From assembly GCA_949130485.1 (NCBI GenBank), contig OX422184.1, positions 5,436,655 through 5,500,654 on the forward strand: 64,000 bases of DNA, in the 5' to 3' direction. Under the pieces are notes generated by a model that saw only the letters and a program-made list of their open reading frames with translations, ran no database searches and was not told the origin of the DNA. This document shows positions 22,251 to 32,154 of this stretch, in pieces (position 1 is the first letter of the stretch; each line of letters starts with the position of its first letter). The DNA is from Agelas oroides. Its lineage: Eukaryota; Porifera; Demospongiae; Agelasida; Agelasidae. The position numbers and the translations under genes were made by a program.

Positions 22251-23985
22251 CTAGAAACCAGTAGCATCCCCATTCAGTTCGACAATACGAGGTAACACCC
22301 TCCTGAGATGACCAATGTACCTCCTGCACTTCTGTACGTCCACTGTAGCCCAGAACTCCTGAATTCCTTGGGCCAGCTCATCTTTGTTTGCAGGTTTGAT
22401 GACTCGACGAATGTATTCCTGCAGAATCAAATACAGAGAAGAGCATTAGTTGGCTTATCCATTTGTACTTCATATAGTTGTAGTTGTATATTGTCATGCC
22501 TGCAAACACCAGGCAAGCTAGACTAGTTCAGTTAAAGAGAGCAAGGCATGCATGCAATTCGTAGGATACTGTAGCTATCATGAAAAGACATATGTAGCTC
22601 ACTTTAAGTTTCACTGACCTTCAGCTCGTGCCAGAGGTTCTCAATTGGGTTGGCATCAGGACTCTCTGGAAAGGTGTGCCACCAGTTTACTCCATTTTCA
22701 GCAAAAAAGGCTTTTGCCACTCTTAAGGTGTGCTTTGGATCATTGCATTGCCAGAAATTTGAATAGCGCGGCGGTCACAGCGTTATTTCCGTAGCGTACG
22801 GAGTTATAAGTAAAACGCGGAAGTTTACGTTGTACCGTATTTGCGATTATCCGTAATTGTATATGCTAGCGTACATTTTGTACCTATTTTGTACTGATTT
22901 GGCAAATTCTGTGAACAAAATCTGCAAAAACTTTACGGCCAGTCGGGCAGAGGACATCAAAAATAAGTGAATTATATCGTTAACCAATCAAAAATGAACT
23001 GCAAAAGTGTATATTTTTATTTCAGAAAATTTGAAATGCCTATTTTTTCACACTTCAATGTGTGAAAATATGGTAAAAATACTATCACGAATAGCAAATT
23101 CTGTGACCCTCAGGAGCCAGCACTGTAGATATCTGTGGCTAGTAGAGAGAAAGCAGAAGGTGAATATATCGTTAACAACACATTTACGGACAAGGTAAGC
23201 TCGTTACTAAAGTTAGTAAAACATGAAGTACGTGTAACGGAAATGTAACGGACGTTCCAAAGAGTGCGAAGTCCGTGTCGTTGCATTTCTGGCAATGTCC
23301 TGCATAAAATGGTGACCTTTCTCATTCTCTGGACGTTGAAGAGTAGGCAGGAGAGCTACCTGTAGAATCCTGACGTACATTGCTTTGCTGCATCCATTAT
23401 GCCATCAAAAATGCAGATTTCGGTAGCTCCATGCCATCCGATTCCAGCCCATACATGCACCTTGACGGGATGCTTGGCACGGGGCCTTGGGCGGGGCTGC
23501 TCGCCCTTCTTCCTGCAGCAAAATCTTTTGTGGCACTGTAACTGTACAGATGATTCATCTGTCCACAAAACATCCTCAAAATTGTCCTGAAGGTGAGCAC
23601 GAGCCCATTCAAAGTGTTTCTCTTTGTTTGCCTGGCGAATAAGTTGGCAGTACGCTGAACGCTGACCCTCGGTACGTCCAGCCCAGTTCGCGTTGGGCAC
23701 GCAGAATCATGCTGAGTGATAGCAGCCTCTGGCCTCGCTGCAGCAGGTAGGAGCATATTTGAACTGCAGTCGCCTCGTCGTCAGGTTGCATTATGTCTTC
23801 AATTGTCTGAAGAAGGGCAGCAGTGCGCAGGGTCGGCCTTCCTGATCCTCGTCGCCTCGCGATGCTGCCAGTCTCGACATAGCGTTTGTGGCAACGTCGT
23901 ACACTCCGCGTTGTAACATGAACCACGGCTCCTTCACGCTTTAGTATTGCTACAACCTCGCGGTTAGTGAGGCCCCTTGCTGCCA
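22251..23985 (-). pseudogene. Second Tc1-type transposase, broken by a frameshift and a nested insertion
   Basis: Starts at MAARGLTNREVVAIL and contains a first helix-turn-helix, GSGRPT, a second helix-turn-helix (LLSLSMILRAQRELGW) and the first catalytic Asp in WTDESS. A 7-bp direct duplication (TCAGCGT twice, near 23655-23670) shifts frame just after GWTYRG. The second Asp motif is cut in two: MQD lies beside 23298 and NDPKHT resumes at about 22740, with a 552-bp insertion between. The Glu motif is intact as SPDANPIENLW. A GT-AG intron (22618-22419) follows HELK, and the protein ends ELNGDATGF with a stop at 22251. It is homologous to the 15.2-16.4 kb transposase but differs in intron position. 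Not functional. Confidence 0.85.
22746..23297. mobile_element. Nested 552-bp insertion with 13-bp terminal inverted repeats
   Basis: Begins CATTGCCAGAAAT and ends ATTTCTGGCAATG. Removing it rejoins GATCATTG to TCCTGCAT, restoring the conserved MQDND of the transposase, which fixes the boundaries. No clear target duplication remains. The interior has no ORF of note. Non-autonomous element of unassigned class. Confidence 0.8.
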
Positions 23986-24104
23986 TGATGTAACAGCTAG
24001 CTAAAACTGCATCACACAAACATACGCACGCACTAACTAATGCACTCACCGCGTACGCCCGCGGCCACAGCATATATACCAGTTTTGCAGAAGCTACGTA
24101 CCAC

Positions 24105-24200
24105 TTCTTCCGAAGATGTGGAAGGCTTCTTCAGAAGCTTTCCGCATCTTTGGAAGGCTTCTTCAGAAGAAGCCTTCCGATTTGCGGCAAACCTGCGCCG
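24105..24200. repeat. Nested GGAAGGCTTCTTCAGAAG inverted repeats
   Basis: Several direct and inverted copies of GGAAGGCTTCTTCAGAAG pack into about 90 bp and can fold into alternative hairpins. Adjacent GCGGCAAACCTGCGCCGC adds a short stem. Confidence 0.75.
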
Positions 24201-24293
24201 CAAACGCAAGTCCGGAAAAACGTTCCGAAGGGTGGCGTCATTTTATAAGACGTGTACCGTACATAACTTGCGGGTATGTCAGAATGGTTTTAA

Positions 24294-24335
24294 CTCGACT
24301 GAGCTGAGCAAGAAGGCAGGAGAACTGGAAAACCA
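24294..24335 (+). pseudogene. Scrap of SSRP1-like HMG box
   Basis: Encodes STELSKKAGELE, matching the HMG-box segment SITELSKKARELWKSL that lies intact about 500 bp downstream. It is too short to be an exon by itself and is probably a partial duplicate. Confidence 0.45.
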
Positions 24336-24660
24336 AAGTTTTGTACCACTGGGTTGAACCAGTTGCTCTACCTGCAAGGTGCGCACAAGGGGTGACTGAA
24401 TCACTTTTCAAGGTATGACATACAGTGTGATGTTGGTGACGTCGCAAGCCCATGGACTACAGGGAAATTGGACTCATGTCCAGAGGAGCTTTGGTAAGTA
24501 TAAAGTGCAAGCAGACTGCAGCTGTAGCGAAAGTACCGTAGTGTCTTGGATTTTGCTAAGGCATTTGACAGTGTCCCACACCAGAGGTTGTAACCCATTC
24601 TTCTGGACAAAATCAATTTAACTAACTAACCCCAGTTGTAACCTTGTAACCCCACTTTCA

Positions 24661-25192
24661 GGAAAGAAATACAGAAAAGAGAGGAAAAGGTTCGAAAAAG
24701 CAGAAGAAAGATCCTAATGCACCAAAGAAGCCACCGACGGCTTATATGGTGTGGGTAGGAGAAACCAGACCTGCACTGAAGTCAAAATACCCCGGTCTGT
24801 CGATCACCGAGCTTAGCAAAAAGGCGCGAGAACTCTGGAAATCCCTTGATGGCAAGTCGGTGAGCAAGCTAAGTCCAAACCTTCAGTGGTTGATTGCTTT
24901 CATGTTTACATACTGGATGTGGTCAAACACCGGAGATGGTGAAGGCCTAGGAACAAGGCTACACAATTTACCTTCAGACCTTGAGGTGCCCAAGCAATAG
25001 GCCTAATTCTTGTGTGATAGCCTGGCCTCTTCGTCTTGTTGTTGGAGCCAGAGAGCCAAGTGTTATCTAGTTCATGTTCTCCTTTGCTTACAAAAATGGA
25101 CAGAAGAGGCTGAGAGACTGAAGCGTAGGTACAAGGAAGAGATGGCAGAGTACCAGAAAACAGGTGCCACCTCCACAGCTGCCACCAAGTGA
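24661..25192 (+). pseudogene. SSRP1: SSRP1 C-terminal HMG-box exons
   Basis: Exon 24661-24859 encodes the start of a FACT-type HMG box (KKDPNAPKKPPTAYMVW, then YPGLSITELSKKARELWKSL) and ends at a good GTGAGC donor. The last exon, about 25094-25192, gives KWTEEAERLKRRYKEEMAEY and ends TAATK-stop. The expected acceptor just before it reads TTACAAAAATGG, without AG, so splicing is probably lost. SSRP1 is the histone-chaperone subunit that pairs with SPT16. The middle domain of the same gene type lies about 5 kb further right (29990-31050), the reverse of protein order, so these are displaced fragments. Confidence 0.75.
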
Positions 25193-25199
25193 AGATGGG

Positions 25200-25500
25200 T
25201 AAGATCATTGGCTCTCTTTCCTTTCACCTCCTAGAGGTCCACTATCAAGCAGGATTGACTATAGGAGATAACTATCTCATGGCACGTTGCTAAAAAACAC
25301 AAAAATTTCTTCTGGGGGCATTTCCGTGAGATTTTGTGTTATCTTTTTATTTTTGGTTAGTGCATATTAGAATGTCCTGTTTGATTTTCTGTAGGTCAAA
25401 GACGTCTTCTGTAAGTTGCATCTTGGGGTGTAATTAATATATATACAAATATATATACAAGACTTAAAAAACATTAAAAATGTAAAAACCATTGCTTGTG
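25200..25500. other. Gene-free AT-rich stretch
   Basis: No exon seen. Contains ATATATAC microrepeats near 25437-25460. Confidence 0.4.
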
Positions 25501-25504
25501 AAGC

Positions 25505-25640
25505 AGCTAAAGAAGAGGGAGAAAGAGAAAGAGGGGGAGTCATTAGCATAATTGTTCTACGATTACCTTCACAAGGTACAACAAGATGACGTATCGAATT
25601 GACCACCTAGACTGAAAAAAAAGCCCATGATGCACCTTCG
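25505..25640 (+). pseudogene. Piwi PAZ-domain fragment A
   Basis: FTRYNKMTYRIDHLD is encoded around 25570-25615, matching the PAZ signature (TRYN-x-x-TYRIDD-x-x-W) seen more fully at 43.6 kb. It is preceded by a KKREKEKEGESLA frame shared with 45655-45700. The Trp codon of the motif is disrupted and the frame is lost in an A run. Non-functional. Confidence 0.6.
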
Positions 25641-25789
25641 CTGCGTTTGAATTTTTTAATGTGATTTTATCACAAGGTGCATGGCACCAGAAGTTTTGAT
25701 CTAGACCAGCCATTGCTGGTGAGCCATAAATGAAGCCTTTTACGATTACTTCGATCAGCTTCCCACCAAATGCCAATCACTTTCTAATC

Positions 25790-26210
25790 TAACTACGTAG
25801 GTACCCAGGTATGTTCTCAGCAGAGTGTGAGCATGTGAGGATAGGTTGGAACGTTGAGTCATATAAAGCTATTAGTGTGTAGGAGTAACCCAACAAACGG
25901 TACACAGATTTTTTATCTAATTGTTCTCACGTATATATTTGAGGGGTGCATGGTATCCCATGGCATTTTCTATCCCGGATAGCAAGGTGTACCCAGATAT
26001 GTTCTCGGCAGAGTGAGAACATGCGAGGATAGGTTGGAACATTGAAGGAGTCATAGTGTGTAGGAGTGACCCAAGAAACGGTACACAGATTAATGCGATC
26101 ATCACATTGGGAGCCATGGCAGAGTAGGTGAGAGTAACGACAGAGCCATGGCAGAGTAGGGGACAGTATGTAGAAGAACTCACATTACATGACTTTGTAA
26201 CTTTTATGTA
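25790..26210. repeat. Spacer repeat R5, copy 1 (two internal sub-copies)
   Basis: CAATCACTTTCTAATCTAAC, GTACCCAGGTATGTTCTCAG and GGATAGGTTGGAACGTTG recur at 45930-46140 and 54690-55040, with the CAGATATGTTCTCGGCAGAG half repeated again within this copy. It consistently lies between Piwi PAZ scraps and guanidino-kinase scraps. Confidence 0.8.
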
Positions 26211-26214
26211 TGTT

Positions 26215-26555
26215 ACTTTTATGAGCATGCAGTTGAGTACAACAGGTGATATACCCTTGTTTTGTAAAAATTGTCAACTATTTGGACAGAATACCTATAC
26301 TACACTCGATGAGTCACTGAAGCCGAGGTTACTAATCAGGAATCAAAAACCCTGACTCAACTGTGGGATGCTACGCTTGTCAGCCGGATGACTACGACAT
26401 CTTCAAGCAAGCCTTTTTTCGCAAAGGTGTTACAAAGCTATCACAACGTTGACCTTTTTACTAAGAAGCATGTCAACAACTGGAATCTTGACAGCGTCGA
26501 AGGTCTACCAGCAGATGGCAAGTTGGACCTGACCAAATTGGGTCTTCCTTGGTAA
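26215..26555 (+). pseudogene. Guanidino-kinase fragment, copy 1
   Basis: Across frames this reads TTLDESLKPRLL, QPDDYDIFKQ and NWNLDS-x-EGLPADGKLDLTK. In the fuller copy at 55.1-55.7 kb these join to IENPDSTVGCYTC and a kinase core, the order seen in arginine/creatine kinases. Frameshifts and a stop after RNQKP make this copy dead. The parent enzyme transfers phosphate between ATP and a guanidino compound. Confidence 0.6.
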
Positions 26556-26749
26556 GAACAATACTAATCTGTATAACAAATATATAATGTAAAAAAATGT
26601 ATGATTATAACATCATTATTTAGAAGCTAAATAAACACTGAATCGTTATCTGTAACCGAATTTCACTTCATTTACGAGTAAGGAATAACGCTGCGTGTCT
26701 GAATACGGAGGTATCTGTTATTAGCCTCGTTCCCAACTATTCATGGATT

Positions 26750-26860
26750 TCATACTGTAAGCATAGTGTATTAAACGCGTGATGTCACATAAGCGTGAAA
26801 ATCCCTTCTGATGCAACTGTGAGTGGTGAGGGTGGTGTAGTTGGTGAAGGGAATCAAATC
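26750..26860 (+). repeat. Dispersed repeat R3, diverged copy
   Basis: TTAAACGCGTGATGTCACATAAGCG and CTGTGAGTGGTGAGGGTGGTG align with the R3 copies at 2.8, 3.0 and 11.9 kb. Confidence 0.65.
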
Positions 26861-27568
26861 ACTAGTGCTACAACAACCATATGCCTTCTTTGGTGTAAAA
26901 GAGCTTGATGTTTAGAAGCAATTCACTAGCTATGTAGGCCTAATCTTCTGCCCAAGAGTGATCCTAACACTAGCATTTCTAGTCTCTAGACACTTCAACT
27001 ACTGCAACTGGCCCCCTGAGTCCTGACAGTCTCCCTACCGTTCATCATTCGTCAGTAGTGATTTGAGGTGGCTGAATCACTTTTCAAGGTATGACATGCA
27101 GTGTGATGTTGGTGAACGTCGAAAACCCGTGCACTACAACCTTAGCTTTAGTACAAAGCTCAGGGGGGGGCTTATACGCGGGATGCGACATTTTCTCTCG
27201 CTAATACGCCCTCCCTTCCGGTGCCCCGCCCACAACTTCGTGTCCAGATAGAAGAAGACAACGCATTTGACGACTTGTAGTTGGTATCTGAAAGGATATT
27301 ATTTATACATGTGGCAGTCCCATGCAGAAATCGAAGGTTATTCCGTCGTGTATTTCGATCACATTGCTGTGCCATATCGCTAAACTTCCATTAAGGGCGG
27401 GGCTCAAACATCCTTCGAATATCTAAATCTACGAAGCGCATATGATCCCCGCCCTTAACGGAAAGTCAGCGATACAGTGCTTCAACACAGCGATGCGAGC
27501 GAAATACGTGACGGATTGGACACTCTGCAGCTCTCTGTCGATTTAAGACAACTCGGTGCAACTAGTGT
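26861..27568. other. Stretch with a diverged inverted repeat
   Basis: No gene assigned. 27375-27470 holds arms CTAAACTTCCATTAAGGGCG and CGCCCTTAACGGAAAGTCAG around a loop of about 55 bp, a probable MITE. CGAATATC/CTACGAAG motifs lie within the loop. Confidence 0.5.
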
Positions 27569-27689
27569 AGAAGAATTAATTTAGCCTCGTTCCCAGGCCC
27601 AAAGAAGTGGAGAAAGGGCCTGGTTTCAGCCATTTGCGCGTGCGCTTAATCGCTGTGGAATTCCACCGCCTCCGCATACTATTGATATA

Positions 27690-29320
27690 CAGTGGACCCA
27701 GCAAAGAGAGCAAAAAGTGCTTTTTTGACTTTACAGGCTCATATCTTATGTACACTAGCACTTAGAATGGCTTCATGTTAAGTACCTGCTAAGCATATTC
27801 AATGCTGATTGTCCTATCCAAATGGCGGGTATAGAAACAATATGGGAGTTGCACACTCTTCCTGTTATAAACTCTTGGCCAACAAACATGGCTCTTACGA
27901 GAGCCATGGAAAGGATATAGGTCAACAGAAAGGTGCTATCTTTTGAAATGCGGTGGCTCTTAGAAGAGCCGGTCAAGGATGTCCAGGTAAGTCCACGTCA
28001 ACAAGCAAAGAGTTCGTCAATGGAGATGTCAGGTATGTCAAAATGTTTGGCAATCTTCTTGAGGGTCGTGCTTGTACATGTACGTCCATTGTCAATGTTT
28101 GTGTGAGTCGTGGTTGTACGTCCACCGTCTAAGGTCAACCGTTCGTCAGTCTTTAAGTCATCTCCGAACTGTGAGGCAGATATAGATCAACAGTATCAGC
28201 GATGTACTGAACCATTTGTTAGTCCTTACATACCTCCAGGTCTGAAAGAACAGATTTGCCTCCCTCCAATGCTTCAATGACCCCCTCCTGGTGGAGGAAG
28301 GAACCGCTAATGAAGATATGGATATCAATCACCCGGTATCTCCAAGAGCGATTCCCTTCCAGGTGCATGGAGTATGGACGGGACATGATCCTCCTGTATA
28401 TGCACATGCATTATTTTTATCAAGTTATAATAACATTAAAAAAAAAAACAACCTACCCTGAGATGTCAAAGGGGCCCAGAAGCATCAGAGAAAGCCACTC
28501 TGCTGCTTCCTTAGCCACATGCCCCAACTTCTGCCTCCTACCATCCTCACACAGCCACACTTCGACACAGTTGGTGTCATAAGGATTGCCAGGGTCCGTG
28601 ACGAATCTGACTTTGCTCCCCTGCCTAGCGCCTACCTCTGCCAAGTCATAAAACTTGACCCCCCGGCAGTGACAGGTAAAGAACGCCAACAGCACACGGT
28701 TAGTCGCCATTGTTAATAACGATACACGTGACCTCGTCACGTTTAGTATTATTCGCGTGACAAGCCCTACGTCACAAAACAGCAAGATGGCCGTCGAAAA
28801 GTCGCGTTCGCGCTCACAAGGCTGCGTTTCTCGGATTTGGCCGCGGAGAAGTGTTCCCTGTCACTAGTTCCTGAAAATATAAAGACTTTGTGTTCGATAA
28901 CTGAAAGTTCAGACCTTAACTCATATGTTTGCACGCATACCATGCTAAACGCTTGGAGGGCTCAAAAATGACTACTTTGGCCCTGCTCTCTGAAAGTGCT
29001 GACAGTTAAGAATACTTTGTGCAGTTCAAGGGACCTTACCTGGGTGAGATTCCAATGGCAGTGGTTTGGGACCTTAAATTGCAATGCTTGACAAATCCCA
29101 TGCTAAAAGTCACTTTTTGACCTAGGGTTGTTTCCCCGCCATGTACTGTCACATGACTGTCACATGACTGTCACATGATGCCTTTGCACCTACCCGTCTT
29201 ACTCAGTTTTTCCTGGAGATCATGAAAATGTGTTTGTATTTCTTGTGTCATGTTTACTTTTAAAGATATGAGCCTGTAAAGTCAAAAAAGCACTTTTTGC
29301 TCTCTTTGCTGGGTCCACTG
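27690..29320. mobile_element. 1,631-bp TA-flanked element with perfect 58-bp TIRs carrying the HIRAN gene
   Basis: The first 58 bases (CAGTGGACCCAGCAAAGAGA onward) are exactly mirrored at 29263-29320. TA flanks both ends (27688-27689, 29321-29322). CAGTGG ends and the TA target fit the Tc1/mariner/pogo-type group. The only recognisable gene inside is the three-exon HIRAN gene; there is no transposase. The perfect TIRs suggest recent movement, presumably driven by a transposase elsewhere. Confidence 0.85.
27998..28710 (-). CDS. Stand-alone HIRAN-domain protein, three exons, inside a TIR element
   Basis: Exons 28710-28457, 28393-28234 and 28168-27998 use GT-AG sites, keep phase and end in TGA, giving 194 residues. 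Residues about 10-85 form a HIRAN domain: CRGVKFYD, then VRFVTDPGNPYDTNCVEVW and KLGHVAKEAAEWLSLML, the classic NPYD...V pattern followed by a GH-x-x-x-x-A segment. Known HIRAN domains, such as in HLTF, bind 3'-OH ends of single-stranded DNA; free-standing ones are known in microbes. The remainder (RVIDIHIFISG, then KKIAKHFDIPDISIDELFAC) has no recognised domain. No stops or shifts are seen, so it appears intact. It occupies the left-central part of a transposon-like element and is the only gene there. Plausible roles include DNA-end binding during transposition or repair, but that is inference. Confidence 0.85.
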
Positions 29321-29389
29321 TACTTCCGTACGCTTGTGACGCCAACATCGATACTAAACGTAACACTGTCCGTAGATTTATGATAGCAA

Positions 29390-29530
29390 CGTATGCCATG
29401 CAAGAAACTCACTCGATTGTACTCATTCAGCAGCCGATTTGACTATAAACAGATAGTGCGAGCTCCCGTGGAGTCGGCTGACGAGAAGAAGAGGCTACCT
29501 ACCGGCAAAACCATTGCAAGAGGTAAGCTG
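29390..29530 (+). other. Possible small exon in the outer element
   Basis: An open frame (MPCKKLTRLYSFSSRFDYKQ onward) runs into TTGCAAGAG followed by a GTAAGC donor. No acceptor partner or domain is found. It could be a first exon of outer-element cargo, or chance. Confidence 0.2.
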
Positions 29531-29989
29531 GACTTCCATTGCGCCTCCGTCTGCTCTTTTTGCTCGAGATCTTTATTGATAAACAGCGCAAGGATGTTGG
29601 CAAAGGCGCTGAGAGAAAAGCTACTCGGGTTAACTAGCTAAAGCCTACACTGGTATGATATGGTGAATAGCGACGTCATGCAATCAACCATGTGACTTTG
29701 AAGGCGTCATTGGCACCCTCCCACTGATCAACACGTGGTTAAATCAGAGATAATTAAGCGCATGCGCAAATGGCTGAAACCAGGCCCTTTCTCCTCCTCC
29801 TCTTCGGGCCTTGGGATGAGGCTAAGAAGAATTGGACACATAGCACGTGCATGCAAGACAAAACCCTCTCAGTTCCTCCCAAGACAACCTCGGCAACAAG
29901 GGCACGGTAACAGGACCCAAGGACCACCAATTTCCCACCAAGTAGAGGTGTCTAGAGAGTCCTAGCAGCAGGAGGAAACAGAAACAGAA

Positions 29990-31050
29990 ATGGACATAGC
30001 AGATATTGTTCGAGTCCATGCTGTGTCTCCCTCAGCTCCTAGAAGCTACAAGGTCTCCTTGGAGATAAACAAGGTCCCTTACAACACAATCAAGTGGCTC
30101 TTCCTGCTGCCTCGATCAAAGAAAGATGGTTTTTTTTTGTGCTTGATTTATACCCTTCGATCAGGCAGGGACAGACATGATACTACTTTGTTATATTTTT
30201 AAGTCTCACTCACCCTCACCAAAGAAGAGATTGAGGAACATTATTAAAGAAAAGTAAAACAAGAGATGTCGGGGACACTCTACGAGGTCTTCAGCCGTGT
30301 CATGCAGGTTCTGGTGGGGAAAAAGATCACAGTGCTAGACGTTATCTCCTGCTCAAATCGAGCCACCAACGGTTTCCTATACCCTCTGGACAAAGGGTTC
30401 ATCTTTGTCCACGAGCCCACCATCTACATCAAGTTCTATACCCTCTGGACAAAGGGTTCATCTTTGTCCACAAGCCCACCATCTACATCAAGTTCTATAC
30501 CCTCTGGACAAAGGGTTCATCTTTGTCCACGAGCCCACCATCTACATCAAGTTCTATACCCTCTGGACAAAGGGTTAATCTTTGTCCACGAGCCCACCAT
30601 CTACATCAAGTTCGAGGGCATCGCCTCCGTCAACTTTGGCCGCATGTCTGGTGGAGCTGGAGTCAGCAGATATATACTTTGACTTTGATGTCGAGTTAAA
30701 AGATGGAAACGTCCACCATTTCAGTAGCACGATGAAAGATGCGATAAACAGCTCAGAATCAAGAACAAAAGGAAAGTAGAGGTGGTGACATACGATGATG
30801 AGGGCTCATCTGACAGTGAACACGATGCATACCGAACAAGGATGACTGCAGAAAGAGAATAAAAAGACTCAGAGGAGGACAGGAGAAAGTGGCAGTGAAG
30901 ATGACTTGGAGTTTGACTCAGCTGCTCAGTCTGAGGGTGGAAGTGGAGAGGAAGGAGAAGAGCCTAAAGCCAAGAGGCAGAAAATGGAGAGCAAGCCAGC
31001 CAAGAGGAAGAGAGAGGAAAGAAAGACCAAGAAAATTAGAGGTATGAGAT
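29990..31050 (+). pseudogene. SSRP1: SSRP1 middle-domain pseudogene with internal 59-bp amplification
   Basis: In order: VPYNTIKWLFLLPRSKKDG, SLTLTKEEIEEHY, MSGTLYEVFSRVMQVLVGKK, then LYPLDKGFIFVHEPTIYIKF, FDFDVELKDGNVHHFSS, IKNKRKVEVVTYDDEGSSDS and an acidic/basic tail (EEPKAKRQKMESKPAKRKRE). This is the PH-like middle domain and acidic linker of SSRP1. There are stops (HY-stop) and frame changes. LYPLDKGFIFVHEPTIYIKF lies in a 59-bp unit repeated four times. The HMG box that should follow is at 24.66-25.19 kb, upstream, so the locus is rearranged. No intact SSRP1 is present in the window. Confidence 0.8.
30378..30613 (+). repeat. 59-bp tandem repeat, 4 units, inside SSRP1 sequence
   Basis: Units start TATACCCTCTGGACAAAGGG at 30378, 30437, 30496 and 30555. 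Because 59 is not a multiple of 3, successive units are read in three different frames, and the three extra units (177 bp) bring the frame back. Confidence 0.95.
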
Positions 31051-31129
31051 GTAGTATGGATGCAAAGTTATGGTGGAAAAGAAAAATGGATTCCAGGAAC
31101 TGTTGTTTCAAAGTCTGGTAGTCCCCTTT

Positions 31130-31760
31130 AGTTATATAATCGGTGCAAGTGGTCAGAAAGACAAAAGACATATTGATCAGTTGAAGAGAGTGAGAAAAGG
31201 GAATGACAAATTTCAGTGTTGTTGTCAATTAATTACCTAATGTAATCATTAGAAAAAAATCTTCCAAACAATGACTTGCAACAATTAATTACAAGGGAAG
31301 ATGGTTTACATTCATTACTTATTTAGAAGTAATTGCAAACAAAGCAATCTGCTTGGTAAATTAATATGCACAATTTCAACAGTAATAATTAACTTACTAG
31401 AGATGGTGTAATTGCAATTAACAGATAGTAGACAATCCAGTCAAAGCAAGGCAGAATTCACCTTCACATATAATAGAGTCCTGAATTCCTTTGAAGCCTC
31501 GTTTACAGACCACTAACTGTTTCATTGGTCTTGGAACAACATGACACATGTAGCATGACCTTTGTCGTGTAATTCTGGTAATCATGCTAATTTGGAATTG
31601 CTTACAGCGAAAATTGATTCCTGGGAAAAGCAGGTAATGATTAAATATCTACTGTTGTGGAGTCAACCAAAATTACTTACAATTAAATACAATATGTAAC
31701 CATTACAGCATAATTACACTACCATTACTACAACACTGATGACAATGGTGACACATGATG
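31130..31760. other. AT-rich gene-free stretch
   Basis: Rich in AATTA and TAATTAC motifs. No exon or element end recognised. Confidence 0.5.
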
Positions 31761-31769
31761 ATTTTATGC

Positions 31770-32060
31770 AAGTTTCGAGTGGATGGGCAGCATTGGACCG
31801 AGCCCCAGTTGAACCAGATCACGGCACTCCTGAAGAATCATTACATGAACCAGGAGAAACTGACACATAATTTCATTATCAAACCATAGAGACGAGACGA
31901 TATCAGCTGCGTCAAAATCGACATCCTCCCGGACATTAGTACTAGAACTTCAGACAGGAGGAGTGTTATGTATGTATTCATGACTTATAGCCTGTTGCTA
32001 GGTGGTTGCTAAGATTATAGAAGACTTATAGACTTATAAATGGCCAACATGCCCACAGGA
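31770..32060 (+). mobile_element. 3' remnant of an LTR retrotransposon (pol C-terminus, PPT, LTR start)
   Basis: ETRRYQLRQNRHPPGH followed by a stop resembles the basic tail that ends many Gypsy-type pol proteins. It is followed by the purine tract ACAGGAGGAG and TGTTATGTATG, fitting a polypurine tract and the TG start of an LTR. The rest of pol is unreadable. Only this end is present. Confidence 0.4.
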
Positions 32061-32154
32061 GTGCTGACTCAGCTATATCAGGTGTGAAGAGTGGCTATAT
32101 CAGGTGTGAACTGTGACTATATCAGGTGTGAAGAGTGGCTACCCCACTGGAAAT

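Larger units (their letters stand above)
27582..29824. mobile_element. Outer TIR element of the AGCCTCGTTCCCAGGC family
   Basis: The left end begins TAGCCTCGTTCCCAGGCCC and the right end is its diverged reverse complement; similarity extends about 70 bp through AAAGGGCCTGGTTTCAGCC and ATTTGCGC. The 9-mer AGAAGAATT occurs at 27569-27577 and 29825-29833, offset by AATT on the left, a possible 9-bp target duplication. The right 150 bp recurs at 36990-37150 and 47750-47902. A smaller TA-flanked element with the HIRAN gene is nested inside. Confidence 0.65.
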
